DNA of 37,333 nucleotides from Chloroflexota bacterium (GCA_902810755.1 CADDYT010000059.1:1-37333), one strand, 5' to 3'. Positions 26,742-34,211 are shown, counted from the stretch's first letter. Notes: generated by a model from the sequence alone, not told the origin. Program-made: numbers and translations.

Positions 26742-27851
26742 CTAAAGATCCTGCAGGGCAAGCGTGACTGCCCCGGTAATACTGGCCTCCGGCCCAAGTT
26801 TGCCCTGGACAATCTGCACCGATTGCCGGATCCCCGGCATACACAGTTGTCGGACGCGCTCTTGCAACGGGAGCAGCAGCAGGTCACCGGCCTGCGCGAC
26901 CTGGCCACCCAGAATAATAATACCAGGATTAATGAAATGAACGATATTTGCCAGGGCAATTCCCAGATAGGTACACACATCGTCTACCACGCGCTGCGCT
27001 ACGGCATCGCCCTGTGCCGCGAGCGAAAAGACCTGCGCGGCGGTGATCCGTTCGGCCCTGCCGCCGGTGACCCGGCGAATGGCCTGCTCCGTCTCAGGAT
27101 ATTCGACCGAGAGACCGATCATGGTACGCACAATGGCCTGGGCCGAGGCGATGGCTTCCAGATGGCCATAGCCGCCGCAGGAACACTTCGGCCCCTTCTC
27201 TTTGACCAGCATATGCCCGATCTCTCCAGCGGTACCAGCGATACCATGATAAATCTTGCCATCCAGCACGAGACCACCGCCGATTCCACGCCCCAGTCCC
27301 ACATAGAGTAGCCCTTTGCCCGCTTTACGAGTTCCACCGTCGACCGAGGTTCCCGCGCCATACTGCGCTTCCGCCAGGGCGGCAGCGTTGGCATTGTTAT
27401 CTATTATACAAGGTATATCAAGCCGTTCAGCTAAAATGTCCTGAAGGGGAAAATAGTCCCATCCATGTGCGTGATGGAGTGTTTGCACTACACCGGTGCG
27501 CGTGTCTACCAGCCCGCCAACAGCCACGCCCACGCGCAGAACGCGCCCGCCGCCACCGCCAGGGGCGCGCCCCTCGCGCACGCTGGCCAGCACTTCGTTA
27601 AGCATCTCATCCAGCAGCGTCAGCACGGTAGCGGCATCCGGAATGTAATCGAGCGGGCGGCGCACGCGCTGTAAAATATTTCCTTGCAGGTCGGCCAGCG
27701 CGACCGACTGGCGCGACCCGCTGCCACTGATCTCAATGCCAACGACATATCCCTGTGTCGCCAGCAGTGGCCCGGTTATTCTGCGTGCTTCCACTACCTT
27801 TTGCGCCCCCGAAATTCCGTTTTCGGTTTCAACAGTCTGTTCTGTAGCCAC
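26742..27851 (-). CDS. ROK-family sugar kinase-like protein
   Basis: About 369 residues with the ROK fold: an N-terminal phosphate-binding Gly motif (VVGIEISGSGS), DNNANAAALAE (the DNxxN catalytic region) and GEIGHMLV followed by a zinc motif. The zinc motif reads CSCGGYGH, so the third Cys of the usual CxCGxxGC is replaced by His. No N-terminal helix-turn-helix is present, so it is a kinase-like rather than repressor-type ROK. The start is uncertain. I prefer the GTG at 27851 with GAGGAG 9 bases upstream; a GTG at 27890 would add 13 residues. It is followed 7 bases later by the pseudokinase and preceded by a predicted 165-base leader. Confidence 0.88.
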   Translation of the reverse strand: MATEQTVETENGISGAQKVVEARRITGPLLATQGYVVGIEISGSGSRQSVALADLQGNILQRVRRPLDYIPDAATVLTLLDEMLNEVLASVREGRAPGGGGGRVLRVGVAVGGLVDTRTGVVQTLHHAHGWDYFPLQDILAERLDIPCIIDNNANAAALAEAQYGAGTSVDGGTRKAGKGLLYVGLGRGIGGGLVLDGKIYHGIAGTAGEIGHMLVKEKGPKCSCGGYGHLEAIASAQAIVRTMIGLSVEYPETEQAIRRVTGGRAERITAAQVFSLAAQGDAVAQRVVDDVCTYLGIALANIVHFINPGIIILGGQVAQAGDLLLLPLQERVRQLCMPGIRQSVQIVQGKLGPEASITGAVTLALQDL

Positions 27852-28024
27852 GATCACCGTCTCCTCTTCACGATGCAATTGCGCAAACACTCACTCGCCC
27901 ATCGATTGGCGCCCACCCCTCTCCACTCTACCTCGCTACAAGGACGTGTACCCTTTTGTTCGTTCAGACACCCTGTGCCATCCCTGCCTGAATGAAGGAC
28001 AGACCCCATTGAGACGGCGGCATA

Positions 28025-28052
28025 ATTATAGCATATTGCTGTTGCTAAGCAA
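28025..28052 (-). promoter_or_regulatory. Predicted promoter of the ROK/pseudokinase operon
   Basis: On the minus strand TTGCTT (28047-28052) and a perfect TATAAT (28025-28030) are 16 bases apart. The transcript would carry a leader of about 165 bases before the GTG at 27851, long enough for regulation. I see no recognisable riboswitch in it. Confidence 0.6.
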
Positions 28053-28094
28053 AGTACGATAGGATGCATGTCTTCGTTTCGCCCTGACAGAGAT

Positions 28095-28240
28095 CGTGTC
28101 CCCAGGCCACCGGCAAGAGGCGGTCTGGGAACCCGATCTCCGTCGTGTCCCCAGGCTACCCGCAAGAGGCGGTCTGGGAACCCGATCTCTGTCGTGTCCC
28201 CAGGCCACCCGCAAGAGGTGGCCCTACTATACGCGCATAG
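28095..28240. repeat. Three 49-base tandem units
   Basis: CGTGTCCCCAGG begins at 28095, 28144 and 28193, a period of exactly 49 bases. The first two units are nearly identical in full, with GGTCTGGGAACCCGATCTC-type ends. The third starts the same way and then continues as the left arm of the hairpin repeat, so the units share its AGGCCACCCGCAAGAGG core. Confidence 0.8.
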
Positions 28241-28298
28241 CCTCTCAAGGGATACAAACACCTCGTGTATAGTAGGGCCACCTCTTGCGGGTGGCCTG
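28201..28298. repeat. Dispersed hairpin repeat, copy 2, with short tandem tail
   Basis: Arms 28201-28232 and 28267-28298 are perfect 32-base reverse complements around a 34-base centre. The arm matches that of copy 1 at 2505-2605. To the right, the 14-base unit GGGTGGCCTGATAC repeats up to about 28340, the last copy degenerate. The element lies between the ROK operon promoter and the divergent gene at 28413. Apart from these repeats and the two promoters, 27852-28412 holds no gene that I can see. Confidence 0.85.
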
Positions 28299-28348
28299 AT
28301 ACGGGTGGCCTGATACGGGTGGCCTGAGACAGGTGGTCTGAGGACTAC

Positions 28349-28377
28349 TTGCATTGTCATCTCCCTGTTGCTACAAT
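28349..28377 (+). promoter_or_regulatory. Predicted promoter of the 28413 gene
   Basis: TTGCAT (28349-28354) and TACAAT (28372-28377) are 17 bases apart, 36 bases before the ATG at 28413. Confidence 0.6.
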
Positions 28378-28412
28378 AGCAGCAGAGAACAGGTTTAGAG
28401 TGGGAGATCGCT

Positions 28413-28943
28413 ATGGAATCATCTCTGGCACAGGGCCAGAATCAAGAACCAGATCAGGGGCAAACATCCACGCGGGTATTTGTGGGTCCGGGTTTGAGCC
28501 TGTTTAAGCGCGTCGTGACCATAATCGGAGTGCTGATTCTGGTCTCGCTGGTAGTGCTGATCGCCGTTCACCAGGGGGCTTCAGCAGTGGGTAGCACGAT
28601 TGCCGCCATCCTGTTTATTCTCGGCTTTGTGCTGTACCTGCGCATAATTGCCCCGGTCCCCTTCACCATTGCGCTGGAAGCGGACGCGCTGGTCAAACGG
28701 AGCCGCAACGGGGAAGTGATCTCCATTGCCTGGGCTGACCTGACGCGCATCAAAGAGGAATTTTTCCCCAACGGCAAGCGTATCAGCATCACCGTCTACC
28801 GCCAGCCACGCGCGCCCGGCGAAAAGACGAAGGCCTGGGCCGTCTACCGCGACGATGTGACCGACCTCGACGCCCTTGCGGAAACCCTCAAACAGGCCAT
28901 CCCCGACACCTGTGAATGGCACAGCGAAACCGTCCACGAATGA
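28413..28943 (+). CDS. Small membrane protein with cytoplasmic PH-like domain
   Basis: 176 residues. Two membrane helices (about 32-54 and 58-77) are followed by about 95 residues whose pattern (FTIALEADALVKRSRNGEV, then IAWADLTRIKEEFF and ITVYRQ) resembles a bacterial PH-like beta barrel, as in YcxB- or PH_10-type proteins. A charged C-terminal helix follows. No enzyme motif is present, and function is unknown. GGGAG lies before the ATG and a good promoter lies upstream. Divergent from the ROK operon, transcribed alone. Confidence 0.8.
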   Translation: MESSLAQGQNQEPDQGQTSTRVFVGPGLSLFKRVVTIIGVLILVSLVVLIAVHQGASAVGSTIAAILFILGFVLYLRIIAPVPFTIALEADALVKRSRNGEVISIAWADLTRIKEEFFPNGKRISITVYRQPRAPGEKTKAWAVYRDDVTDLDALAETLKQAIPDTCEWHSETVHE

Positions 28944-29006
28944 CCAACCGGCAGGAGTGACATCGCTGTGCGGCCCACTTTTCTTCCATGAAGAAGAGCC
29001 TCGGAC

Positions 29007-29094
29007 CTGTCATCCTGAGCGCAGCGAAGCATCTCAAACAACGGGCTAGCTTCTCAGGCCCGGCAGATATCCTTCGCTGCGCTCAAGATGACAG
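29007..29094. repeat. Inverted repeat of the CATCCTGAGCGCAGCGAAG type
   Basis: The left arm 29007-29030 (CTGTCATCCTGAGCGCAGCG...) and right arm 29072-29094 (CTTCGCTGCGCTCAAGATGAC...) are nearly complementary, around a 41-base centre. This sequence is a widespread dispersed repeat in many bacterial genomes. It lies between the small membrane protein and the Rpn-like gene, which are convergent, and may help terminate both. Confidence 0.7.
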
Positions 29095-29145
29095 TGGTTC
29101 TGGGGATGATAGGTGGTTTGTAATATTTTGCTTACTTATTCTTGC

Positions 29146-30132
29146 CTACTTCCCTTCATCACGAACGTGTTCGATCAGGTTCTGGGCCTCCTCTACTGTG
29201 TGCGCCTTGAACAGATCAAAGAGCAGGCGCTGCAACGTCTCAGGATCAGTAATGGTGTAGGTTTCTTTCTCCAGCACAGGCACAAGCGCGGGGAAATGCA
29301 ACTCCACATACTGGGCCAGAGTTTCCCGCATACTTTCCTGAATACCTTGCTGGCGACCCTGTTGCAGCCCCTGTTGCAGCCCCTGTTGCAGCCCCTGTTG
29401 CAGCCCCTGCTTAAGCCCTTGCTCAATGCCTTGCTCAATGCCTTGCAGGAGACTTCTTGTAGCAGCTTCCCGCACCATCTCCTGGTACGCCCAGGATTCC
29501 TCAACGATGTCGTGCAACAATTCAAACCTCCTTTTGAGCCACTCCCGGTCATCGGTCTTTTCAAAGACGAGCGCGGCAAACGCAAAAGCCAGTGGTAATA
29601 AATCTTGCTTCTGTGCTGCCTGCAAATCGGCAATCATCTCTTCAACGACGGCTCGCTGTGCCCCACCGCTGGTGAGCGTGGACAGTGGCAGCAGCCCTTC
29701 CAGTCCCGGCTTTTTGAATAGTTCTCTGGGCAACTCCCAGAGCTTGATGTTTTGATAAAAGAAGACATGCGAGATAGTGCCATCGGGCAGGACGTGCCGG
29801 TAAGGCGGCTCTACGATGCCACGATCTTTCATCAAGTACATGACAGAGGTCCAGACAGGTTTCTGCGTGAGAAAACTGGTCACCGAATTGTACTGCCATG
29901 CCCGCTTGCCCATCTCGCTATCGTGACGCCGTTGAAATTCAACGTGCAGGATACCTTCCTGGTCTTTCCGGATGATATTATACAATATGTCCGGTTCGGT
30001 TGCCCTGCTTTGAATCTCCAATCCAGTGGCAAGCTCGCTGACATAGGTCGCGCCCGGCAGGACAAGCGAGACCAGATGCTGTCGGTTCGCTTTCACCAGA
30101 ATTTTCATCAGATGATCTAAAACTTTTGCCAT
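29146..30132 (-). CDS. Rpn/YhgA-like PD-(D/E)XK nuclease-family protein
   Basis: 328 residues, related to the recombination-promoting nuclease (Rpn)/transposase_31 group of PD-(D/E)XK proteins. The likely active site is Asp48 in EPDILYN and Glu65-x-Gln67 in HVEFQ, with Gln in the place of the usual Lys, as in many Rpn relatives. The C-terminal half has a striking stretch of QGIEQGLKQGLQ tetrapeptide repeats (about 230-265), followed by a short helical domain. AGAGG and a good promoter precede the ATG. These proteins are often found in variable copy number with no known cellular substrate. The repeat region is encoded by perfect DNA repeats, so length variants are likely. Confidence 0.85.
   Translation of the reverse strand: MAKVLDHLMKILVKANRQHLVSLVLPGATYVSELATGLEIQSRATEPDILYNIIRKDQEGILHVEFQRRHDSEMGKRAWQYNSVTSFLTQKPVWTSVMYLMKDRGIVEPPYRHVLPDGTISHVFFYQNIKLWELPRELFKKPGLEGLLPLSTLTSGGAQRAVVEEMIADLQAAQKQDLLPLAFAFAALVFEKTDDREWLKRRFELLHDIVEESWAYQEMVREAATRSLLQGIEQGIEQGLKQGLQQGLQQGLQQGLQQGRQQGIQESMRETLAQYVELHFPALVPVLEKETYTITDPETLQRLLFDLFKAHTVEEAQNLIEHVRDEGK
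29359..29406. repeat. Four perfect 12-base tandem repeats in the Rpn-like gene
   Basis: CTGTTGCAGCCC occurs four times in a row at 29359-29406 and encodes the QGLQ repeats. The unit is a multiple of three, so slippage would change length without frameshift. Confidence 0.85.
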
Positions 30133-30162
30133 ACAAAACCTCTACAAAATACTTCTGGCGGC

Positions 30163-30191
30163 AGTATACCATAGCGGAAATGTTCTGTCTA
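30163..30191 (-). promoter_or_regulatory. Predicted promoter of the Rpn-like gene
   Basis: On the minus strand TAGACA (30186-30191) and TATACT (30163-30168) are 17 bases apart, upstream of the ATG at 30132. Confidence 0.6.
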
Positions 30192-30310
30192 CAGGGCCAT
30201 GAGAAGACGTTTTGCGAGTTCTGATGGGATACAGTGAAATAGAGGTGAGATAATGGGCATCGCCCTTTTGCTCAGAGGCTTATTTGCTAATATTTTGTAA
30301 GCAACATCGC

Positions 30311-30352
30311 TTGCGTTAGAGCGAGAAACATGGTATACTGTACTGTACATAA
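30311..30352 (+). promoter_or_regulatory. Predicted hxlR promoter and overlapping operator-like palindrome
   Basis: TTGCGT (30311-30316) and TATACT (30334-30339) are 17 bases apart. The near-palindrome TACTGTACTGTACA overlaps and follows the -10. HxlR regulators often bind such repeats at their own promoter, so autoregulation is plausible. The rest of 30133-30431 shows nothing else. Confidence 0.5.
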
Positions 30353-30431
30353 TGTTAGAGTGATATATCTATGAGTGTAACTTCGTCTCGTTAGAGAGCG
30401 GTCTGATTATGACCGGAAATGGCAGGCAATT

Positions 30432-30827
30432 ATGGCAACGAGGCCAAAAGAGAGAGCAGAGACTGCGCCGGTGCAGGAATACCGGATGTGTCCGCGCTAT
30501 GAGCATGCTATCCAGTTGCTGGGTAAGCGTTGGACAGGCTTGCTGCTGGATACGCTCATGACCGGCCCCAAACGCTTTTGTGAGCTGACCTCGGCGGTGG
30601 AAGGGCTGTCCGACCGCGTGCTGAGCGACCGGCTGCGTGAGCTTGAGGCTGAGAACATCATCGAGCGTGTCGTGTACCCGCATATCCCTGTGCGAGTGGA
30701 GTACCAGTTGACGGAGAAGGGGCGCGCCCTGCGACCGGTGGTTGAGACTATCCACGCCTGGGCAGAGCAGTGGCTTCCGCTCCCGGAAGATTCCGCCATG
30801 ACAGCTTCAGGCCATGATGACGTGTAG
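30432..30827 (+). CDS. HxlR-family winged-helix transcriptional regulator
   Basis: 131 residues, one winged helix-turn-helix. The family signature is clear: CPRYEHAIQLLGKRWTGLLLDTLMTGPKRFCEL then LSDRVLSDRLRELE (recognition helix) and VEYQLTEKGRAL (wing). Cys20 at the usual redox-sensing position and a second Cys50 could mediate disulphide or electrophile sensing, as in HypR/YodB. Weak AGG before the ATG. It is 24 bases upstream of the HIT gene, which seems to have its own promoter. Confidence 0.92.
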   Translation: MATRPKERAETAPVQEYRMCPRYEHAIQLLGKRWTGLLLDTLMTGPKRFCELTSAVEGLSDRVLSDRLRELEAENIIERVVYPHIPVRVEYQLTEKGRALRPVVETIHAWAEQWLPLPEDSAMTASGHDDV

Positions 30828-30845
30828 CTCCACGTGTGCTATACT
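30817..30845 (+). promoter_or_regulatory. Predicted promoter for a leaderless HIT transcript
   Basis: TATACT (30840-30845) lies 6 bases before the ATG at 30852, with ATGACG (30817-30822) as a -35 at 17 bases. The transcription start would coincide with the ATG. No Shine-Dalgarno is visible. Confidence 0.45.
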
Positions 30846-30851
30846 ATCCCT

Positions 30852-31352
30852 ATGGAACATCTCTGGGCGCCCTGGCGCATGAACTATATCACACCGAAAA
30901 CAGCACAATCGCAGGAGTGCATTTTTTGTGCAAAACCGGCGGAACAACGTGACGCGGAGAATTATCTTCTCTATCGCGGTGAACACTGTTACATGTTACT
31001 GAACCTCTACCCCTACAACAACGGCCACCTGATGGTAGCACCCTACCAGCATGTCGGCTCCATCGAACAGCTTGACGCGCAAACGCTGGCCGAAATGATG
31101 GCGCAGGCGCAACTGGCCCTGCGCGCCCTGCGCAAGGCGATGAATCCCGATGGCTTCAACATGGGCATTAACCAGGGCAAAGTGGCCGGAGCAGGTTTCG
31201 CCGATCACGTCCACCTGCACATCGTGCCGCGCTGGAACGGCGACACCAACTTTATGCCCGTCCTTGCCGAGGTAAAAGTCATGCCTGATTTCCTTGAGAA
31301 CACGTACAGGCAGCTCAAACAGGCTCTCGAGGACGTGCTGCAGGAGGGGTAG
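30852..31352 (+). CDS. HIT-family nucleotide hydrolase/phosphorylase
   Basis: 166 residues. The histidine triad HVHLHIVPR has its three His at 119, 121 and 123. The start MEHLWAPWRMNYI matches the conserved beginning of AP4A-phosphorylase-like HIT proteins, and ECIFC (22-26) is a likely zinc half-site. It probably acts on dinucleoside polyphosphates or nucleoside phosphoramidates. The ATG at 30852 is preferred over a GTG at 30834 because of that conserved start. It ends one base before the stop of the convergent SPFH gene. Confidence 0.92.
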   Translation: MEHLWAPWRMNYITPKTAQSQECIFCAKPAEQRDAENYLLYRGEHCYMLLNLYPYNNGHLMVAPYQHVGSIEQLDAQTLAEMMAQAQLALRALRKAMNPDGFNMGINQGKVAGAGFADHVHLHIVPRWNGDTNFMPVLAEVKVMPDFLENTYRQLKQALEDVLQEG

Positions 31353-31353
31353 A

Positions 31354-33006
31354 CTAGCCACCAGCCGTGAGGTCATCATCGGGCGGTGGCTGATCTAATG
31401 AAGCTGGTTCGGGCCGCCCCCTCAAGTCGCCGATAATATCGTCGTCCTCGTCCTCATCCTCATCCTCATCGTCGTAGGGATCGTATGCATCACCATAGGC
31501 ATCGTCATCAGGGACATAGGTACTATCGGCCTCATCCTCATCATATTCGTCGTCTCTCTCCGCGTTGAACGGGGAGAATTCGGCGCTGGCGCTGATCTGT
31601 TCCTCGTAATGCTGAGCGCGGGCGTACAGGGTACGAGCCGCCTGTGCCGCATCGTAGGGGAAAGCGTGGCTTTCCGCGGGATTCTGTGCGATATCATCAA
31701 AGCGACTCGCAATGCGTCGAATTGTCTCCGGGTCGGTGATGTGGCCGACACCTATCTCATTGTATAAGTTAATGAGCGTATCAAACTTCTTGTTGTTCGT
31801 GGGTGCCACAGCCGACCCGGCTGGCGCTGCCGGGGGCGGTGTTGCTTTTGGGGTCGGCTGTGGTTGTGCCGAAGGCTTTGCGGGCGCGCTGTTCTGCCTG
31901 GCAGGAATGGGGGCAGTCGCCGGGGCCGGGCCGGGACGTGAAGATGGTGAGGCATTTGTCGGCGCCGCTCCTGCTGTCCCTTTTGGCGCTGGCTGAGTAG
32001 CGGCAGGCAAAGGGGTCACGTCGTGAATGCTTACCCAGTTAATTTCTATGCCCCAGGGAGCGACCTGCTCGCGTATCAACTGGAACAGGCGCGTGTTCAA
32101 ACGGCTCCAGACGGGCGCTTTCCCTTTTGTAGAGCTGTTGCCCCTCTCATCACTGGACTGCGAGCGAGCCGGGGCGGCAGATTTTTGCTGCCAGGGGTAG
32201 AAATCTTCCGGCCTGAATTCGGTCGCAACGGCTTGCAGGGTGGTGCGGAAACGGGCTTGCAATTGTTGCTCCCATTTATTGACCTGTAGTACGGCCAGGT
32301 GAGCCTCTTCAGGGATAACCTGATAGGAAACCGTTGCCGCCAGTGAGAGGTCTGTGGTGGGCGACATATGAACGGTTTGTACGGGACATGTCCACTGCGT
32401 CTCACGTGTATCGACGACATACTTCATGCGTTCCCAGGGGGGCAGGAAGTGCGCGCCCGGCTCAAGGGTGCGCTGGTATTTGCCAAAGGAGTAGACGATG
32501 CCAACAGAGCCATCCGGTACGAGGGCCTTGCAGAACCAGATAATGCCTCCGCAGACGATCGCCATAACGATGAACGTGATGACGCTGGCCGTTGCGCCCC
32601 CGGACACGAAGAAGGGGATCGGCGGGAAGAGAACGAAGCCAACCAGCAAGCAGATAAACCACAGCCCGCTGTTGGCGCCAGAATAGTAGAGCATCATGCC
32701 TTGCAAGATGGCCACTGCCAGCGTGATCAGGCCCATTGCCAGGAGTTCGGTCGGCGGCGAGTTCCGGTGTACGGCAAAAAAGAGCAAAGTGAGCAAAAAG
32801 GTGACAATGGCGAAGAGCAATGGGATGAGAATGAACGAAAACTGCCGGGCCAGCAGGCGCAGGGCTTCCATACGGCTGGTAGCCACGCCTGCCTCTTCCT
32901 CGGGCGCCGGGTCGTTGACTGCTTCAAGGAACGCCTCCAGGATGGCGGGATCGATCTCCTGCCCCTGCGGGGATGGCGTCGGTCTCGGTTTCCGGGGTTC
33001 TGGCAT
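31354..33006 (-). CDS. SPFH/Band 7-type membrane protein with long disordered acidic tail
   Basis: 550 residues. A cytoplasmic N-terminus (1-50) is followed by about four membrane helices (about 55-155). An SPFH-like domain (about 160-345) starts with VPDGSVGIVYSFGKYQRTLEPGAHFLPPWE. A Pro/Ala-rich linker follows, then a short helical segment with LINLYNEIGVGHITDPETIRRIA, and a final very acidic tail with Asp/Glu/Tyr-rich runs. Prohibitin/flotillin-like proteins organise membrane microdomains; four helices before the domain are unusual for the family. The C-terminus is probably cytoplasmic. GGGAGG lies 11 bases and AGCAGGT just before the ATG. It follows the ricT-like gene on the same strand, after a hairpin. 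Confidence 0.82.
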   Translation of the reverse strand: MPEPRKPRPTPSPQGQEIDPAILEAFLEAVNDPAPEEEAGVATSRMEALRLLARQFSFILIPLLFAIVTFLLTLLFFAVHRNSPPTELLAMGLITLAVAILQGMMLYYSGANSGLWFICLLVGFVLFPPIPFFVSGGATASVITFIVMAIVCGGIIWFCKALVPDGSVGIVYSFGKYQRTLEPGAHFLPPWERMKYVVDTRETQWTCPVQTVHMSPTTDLSLAATVSYQVIPEEAHLAVLQVNKWEQQLQARFRTTLQAVATEFRPEDFYPWQQKSAAPARSQSSDERGNSSTKGKAPVWSRLNTRLFQLIREQVAPWGIEINWVSIHDVTPLPAATQPAPKGTAGAAPTNASPSSRPGPAPATAPIPARQNSAPAKPSAQPQPTPKATPPPAAPAGSAVAPTNNKKFDTLINLYNEIGVGHITDPETIRRIASRFDDIAQNPAESHAFPYDAAQAARTLYARAQHYEEQISASAEFSPFNAERDDEYDEDEADSTYVPDDDAYGDAYDPYDDEDEDEDEDDDIIGDLRGRPEPASLDQPPPDDDLTAGG

Positions 33007-33061
33007 ACCTGCTCTGCCTCCCTCTCAAAGAGAATGTGATAGAGAAAATAGTTTATGCTCA

Positions 33062-33087
33062 GAAATGCCAGATATTGCTGGCATTTC
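33062..33087 (-). terminator. Hairpin between the RicT-like and SPFH genes
   Basis: GAAATGCCAG (33062-33071) and CTGGCATTTC (33078-33087) form a perfect 10-base stem with a 6-base loop. It is placed to end the ricT-like transcript. Confidence 0.5.
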
Positions 33088-33132
33088 GTGTAGCCTCTTG
33101 CGCGCGCTGTGTTTTTCTTTCGCTTTGCTCTG

Positions 33133-34152
33133 CTATACTGTCTCAGAGTCAGCTTGCTGGCCCGGTTTGCGTTTGACACCACAGGAGCCGCAACCACCAC
33201 TCCGGGTACCGCAGTCACACGCTCCGCCGCCCTCGCTTTTGCTGCCGCAGGTGCAGGAGCTTTTCCCGCAGGCGCAACCGCCGCTCCCGTTTTTAACGCT
33301 ACAGGCATTGCAGCCTTTCATCTTTGTGCCGCCATCCGTCTCATAGTTGACCGGTATCTGGATGGTAACGCCGCTTTCCAGCATGACCTCAACCGAATTT
33401 TTCGGCACGTTGATCGAGACAACCTTGCCGGGGCCACTCGGCGTGTTGAGCGTGGCGCCGATATGCGGCATGGACTGCTTGGCCTGAATGTAATTTTCGT
33501 TTTCATATGAGAGGCAGCAGAGCAAACGCCCGCAGACGCCGGAGATTTTCGCCGGGTTGAGCGGCAGCCCCTGCTCCTTTGCCATCTTAATCGAGATGAC
33601 GCCAAAATCAGCGATCCACGAGCTACAACAGAGCGTTTTGCCACACGGCCCCAGCCCGCCCTGCAGCTTGGCCTGATCGCGCGCGCCTATCTGTCGCAGT
33701 TCGATGCGCGTGCGGAACTGGGCCGCCAGGTCGCGCACCAGGGCGCGAAAGTCGACGCGCTCATCCGCCGTAAAATAAAAGGTCAGGCGGCTGCCGTCGA
33801 AGGTATATTCGGCCTCCACCAGCTTCATGGGCAGGCGGTGTTCGGCCACGCGCTCGGCACAACGTACCAGCGCATCTTTCTCCTTGCTTTTGAAGGAGAG
33901 CATCATGCGCAGTTCATCTTCGCTTGCCAGGCGCAGTACCGGCTTGAGCGGGTCGCTGAGATCGCTTTCGGCGACCTTCTTTGAGGCGATCACGACTCTT
34001 CCGGCCTCGATCCCGCGCACCGTCTCGACGATCACATATTGCCCGTTTGTATAGGTCTGGCCCTGTGGATCAAAGTAATAGATACGCCCCGCCGGGCGAA
34101 AACGGATACCAACAACGATTACGATGTTTCCTGTTTCCGCGCTCACTGACAT
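33133..34152 (-). CDS. ricT: PSP1-domain protein (RicT/YaaT-like) with Cys-rich C-terminal tail
   Basis: 339 residues. The PSP1 core carries GPCGKTLCCSSW and SGVCGRLLCCLSYE, the conserved cysteines of RicT, which in Bacillus joins RicA and RicF in an FeS-containing complex guiding RNase Y. After a small beta domain (about 235-275) comes a tail of about 65 residues with ten cysteines in five close pairs (CNAC, CAC, CTC, CDC, CGSC) separated by Gly/Ser/Lys spacers. I do not know this tail from ordinary RicT proteins. A metal or FeS reservoir is possible. The ATG at 34152 is chosen over a TTG at 34176, neither having a strong Shine-Dalgarno. The ANTAR regulator is 59 bases upstream on the same strand. 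Confidence 0.9.
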   Translation of the reverse strand: MSVSAETGNIVIVVGIRFRPAGRIYYFDPQGQTYTNGQYVIVETVRGIEAGRVVIASKKVAESDLSDPLKPVLRLASEDELRMMLSFKSKEKDALVRCAERVAEHRLPMKLVEAEYTFDGSRLTFYFTADERVDFRALVRDLAAQFRTRIELRQIGARDQAKLQGGLGPCGKTLCCSSWIADFGVISIKMAKEQGLPLNPAKISGVCGRLLCCLSYENENYIQAKQSMPHIGATLNTPSGPGKVVSINVPKNSVEVMLESGVTIQIPVNYETDGGTKMKGCNACSVKNGSGGCACGKSSCTCGSKSEGGGACDCGTRSGGCGSCGVKRKPGQQADSETV

Positions 34153-34211
34153 AGCGGTAGAATCTTTACTAGACAAGGGAAAAGGGGGGCTGCGCTGCCT
34201 CCCTTTCCGGC

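Noticed and set aside
28095..28240. CRISPR array
   Set aside because: Only three units spaced 49 bases apart and nearly identical throughout, with no variable spacers; they are tandem repeats.
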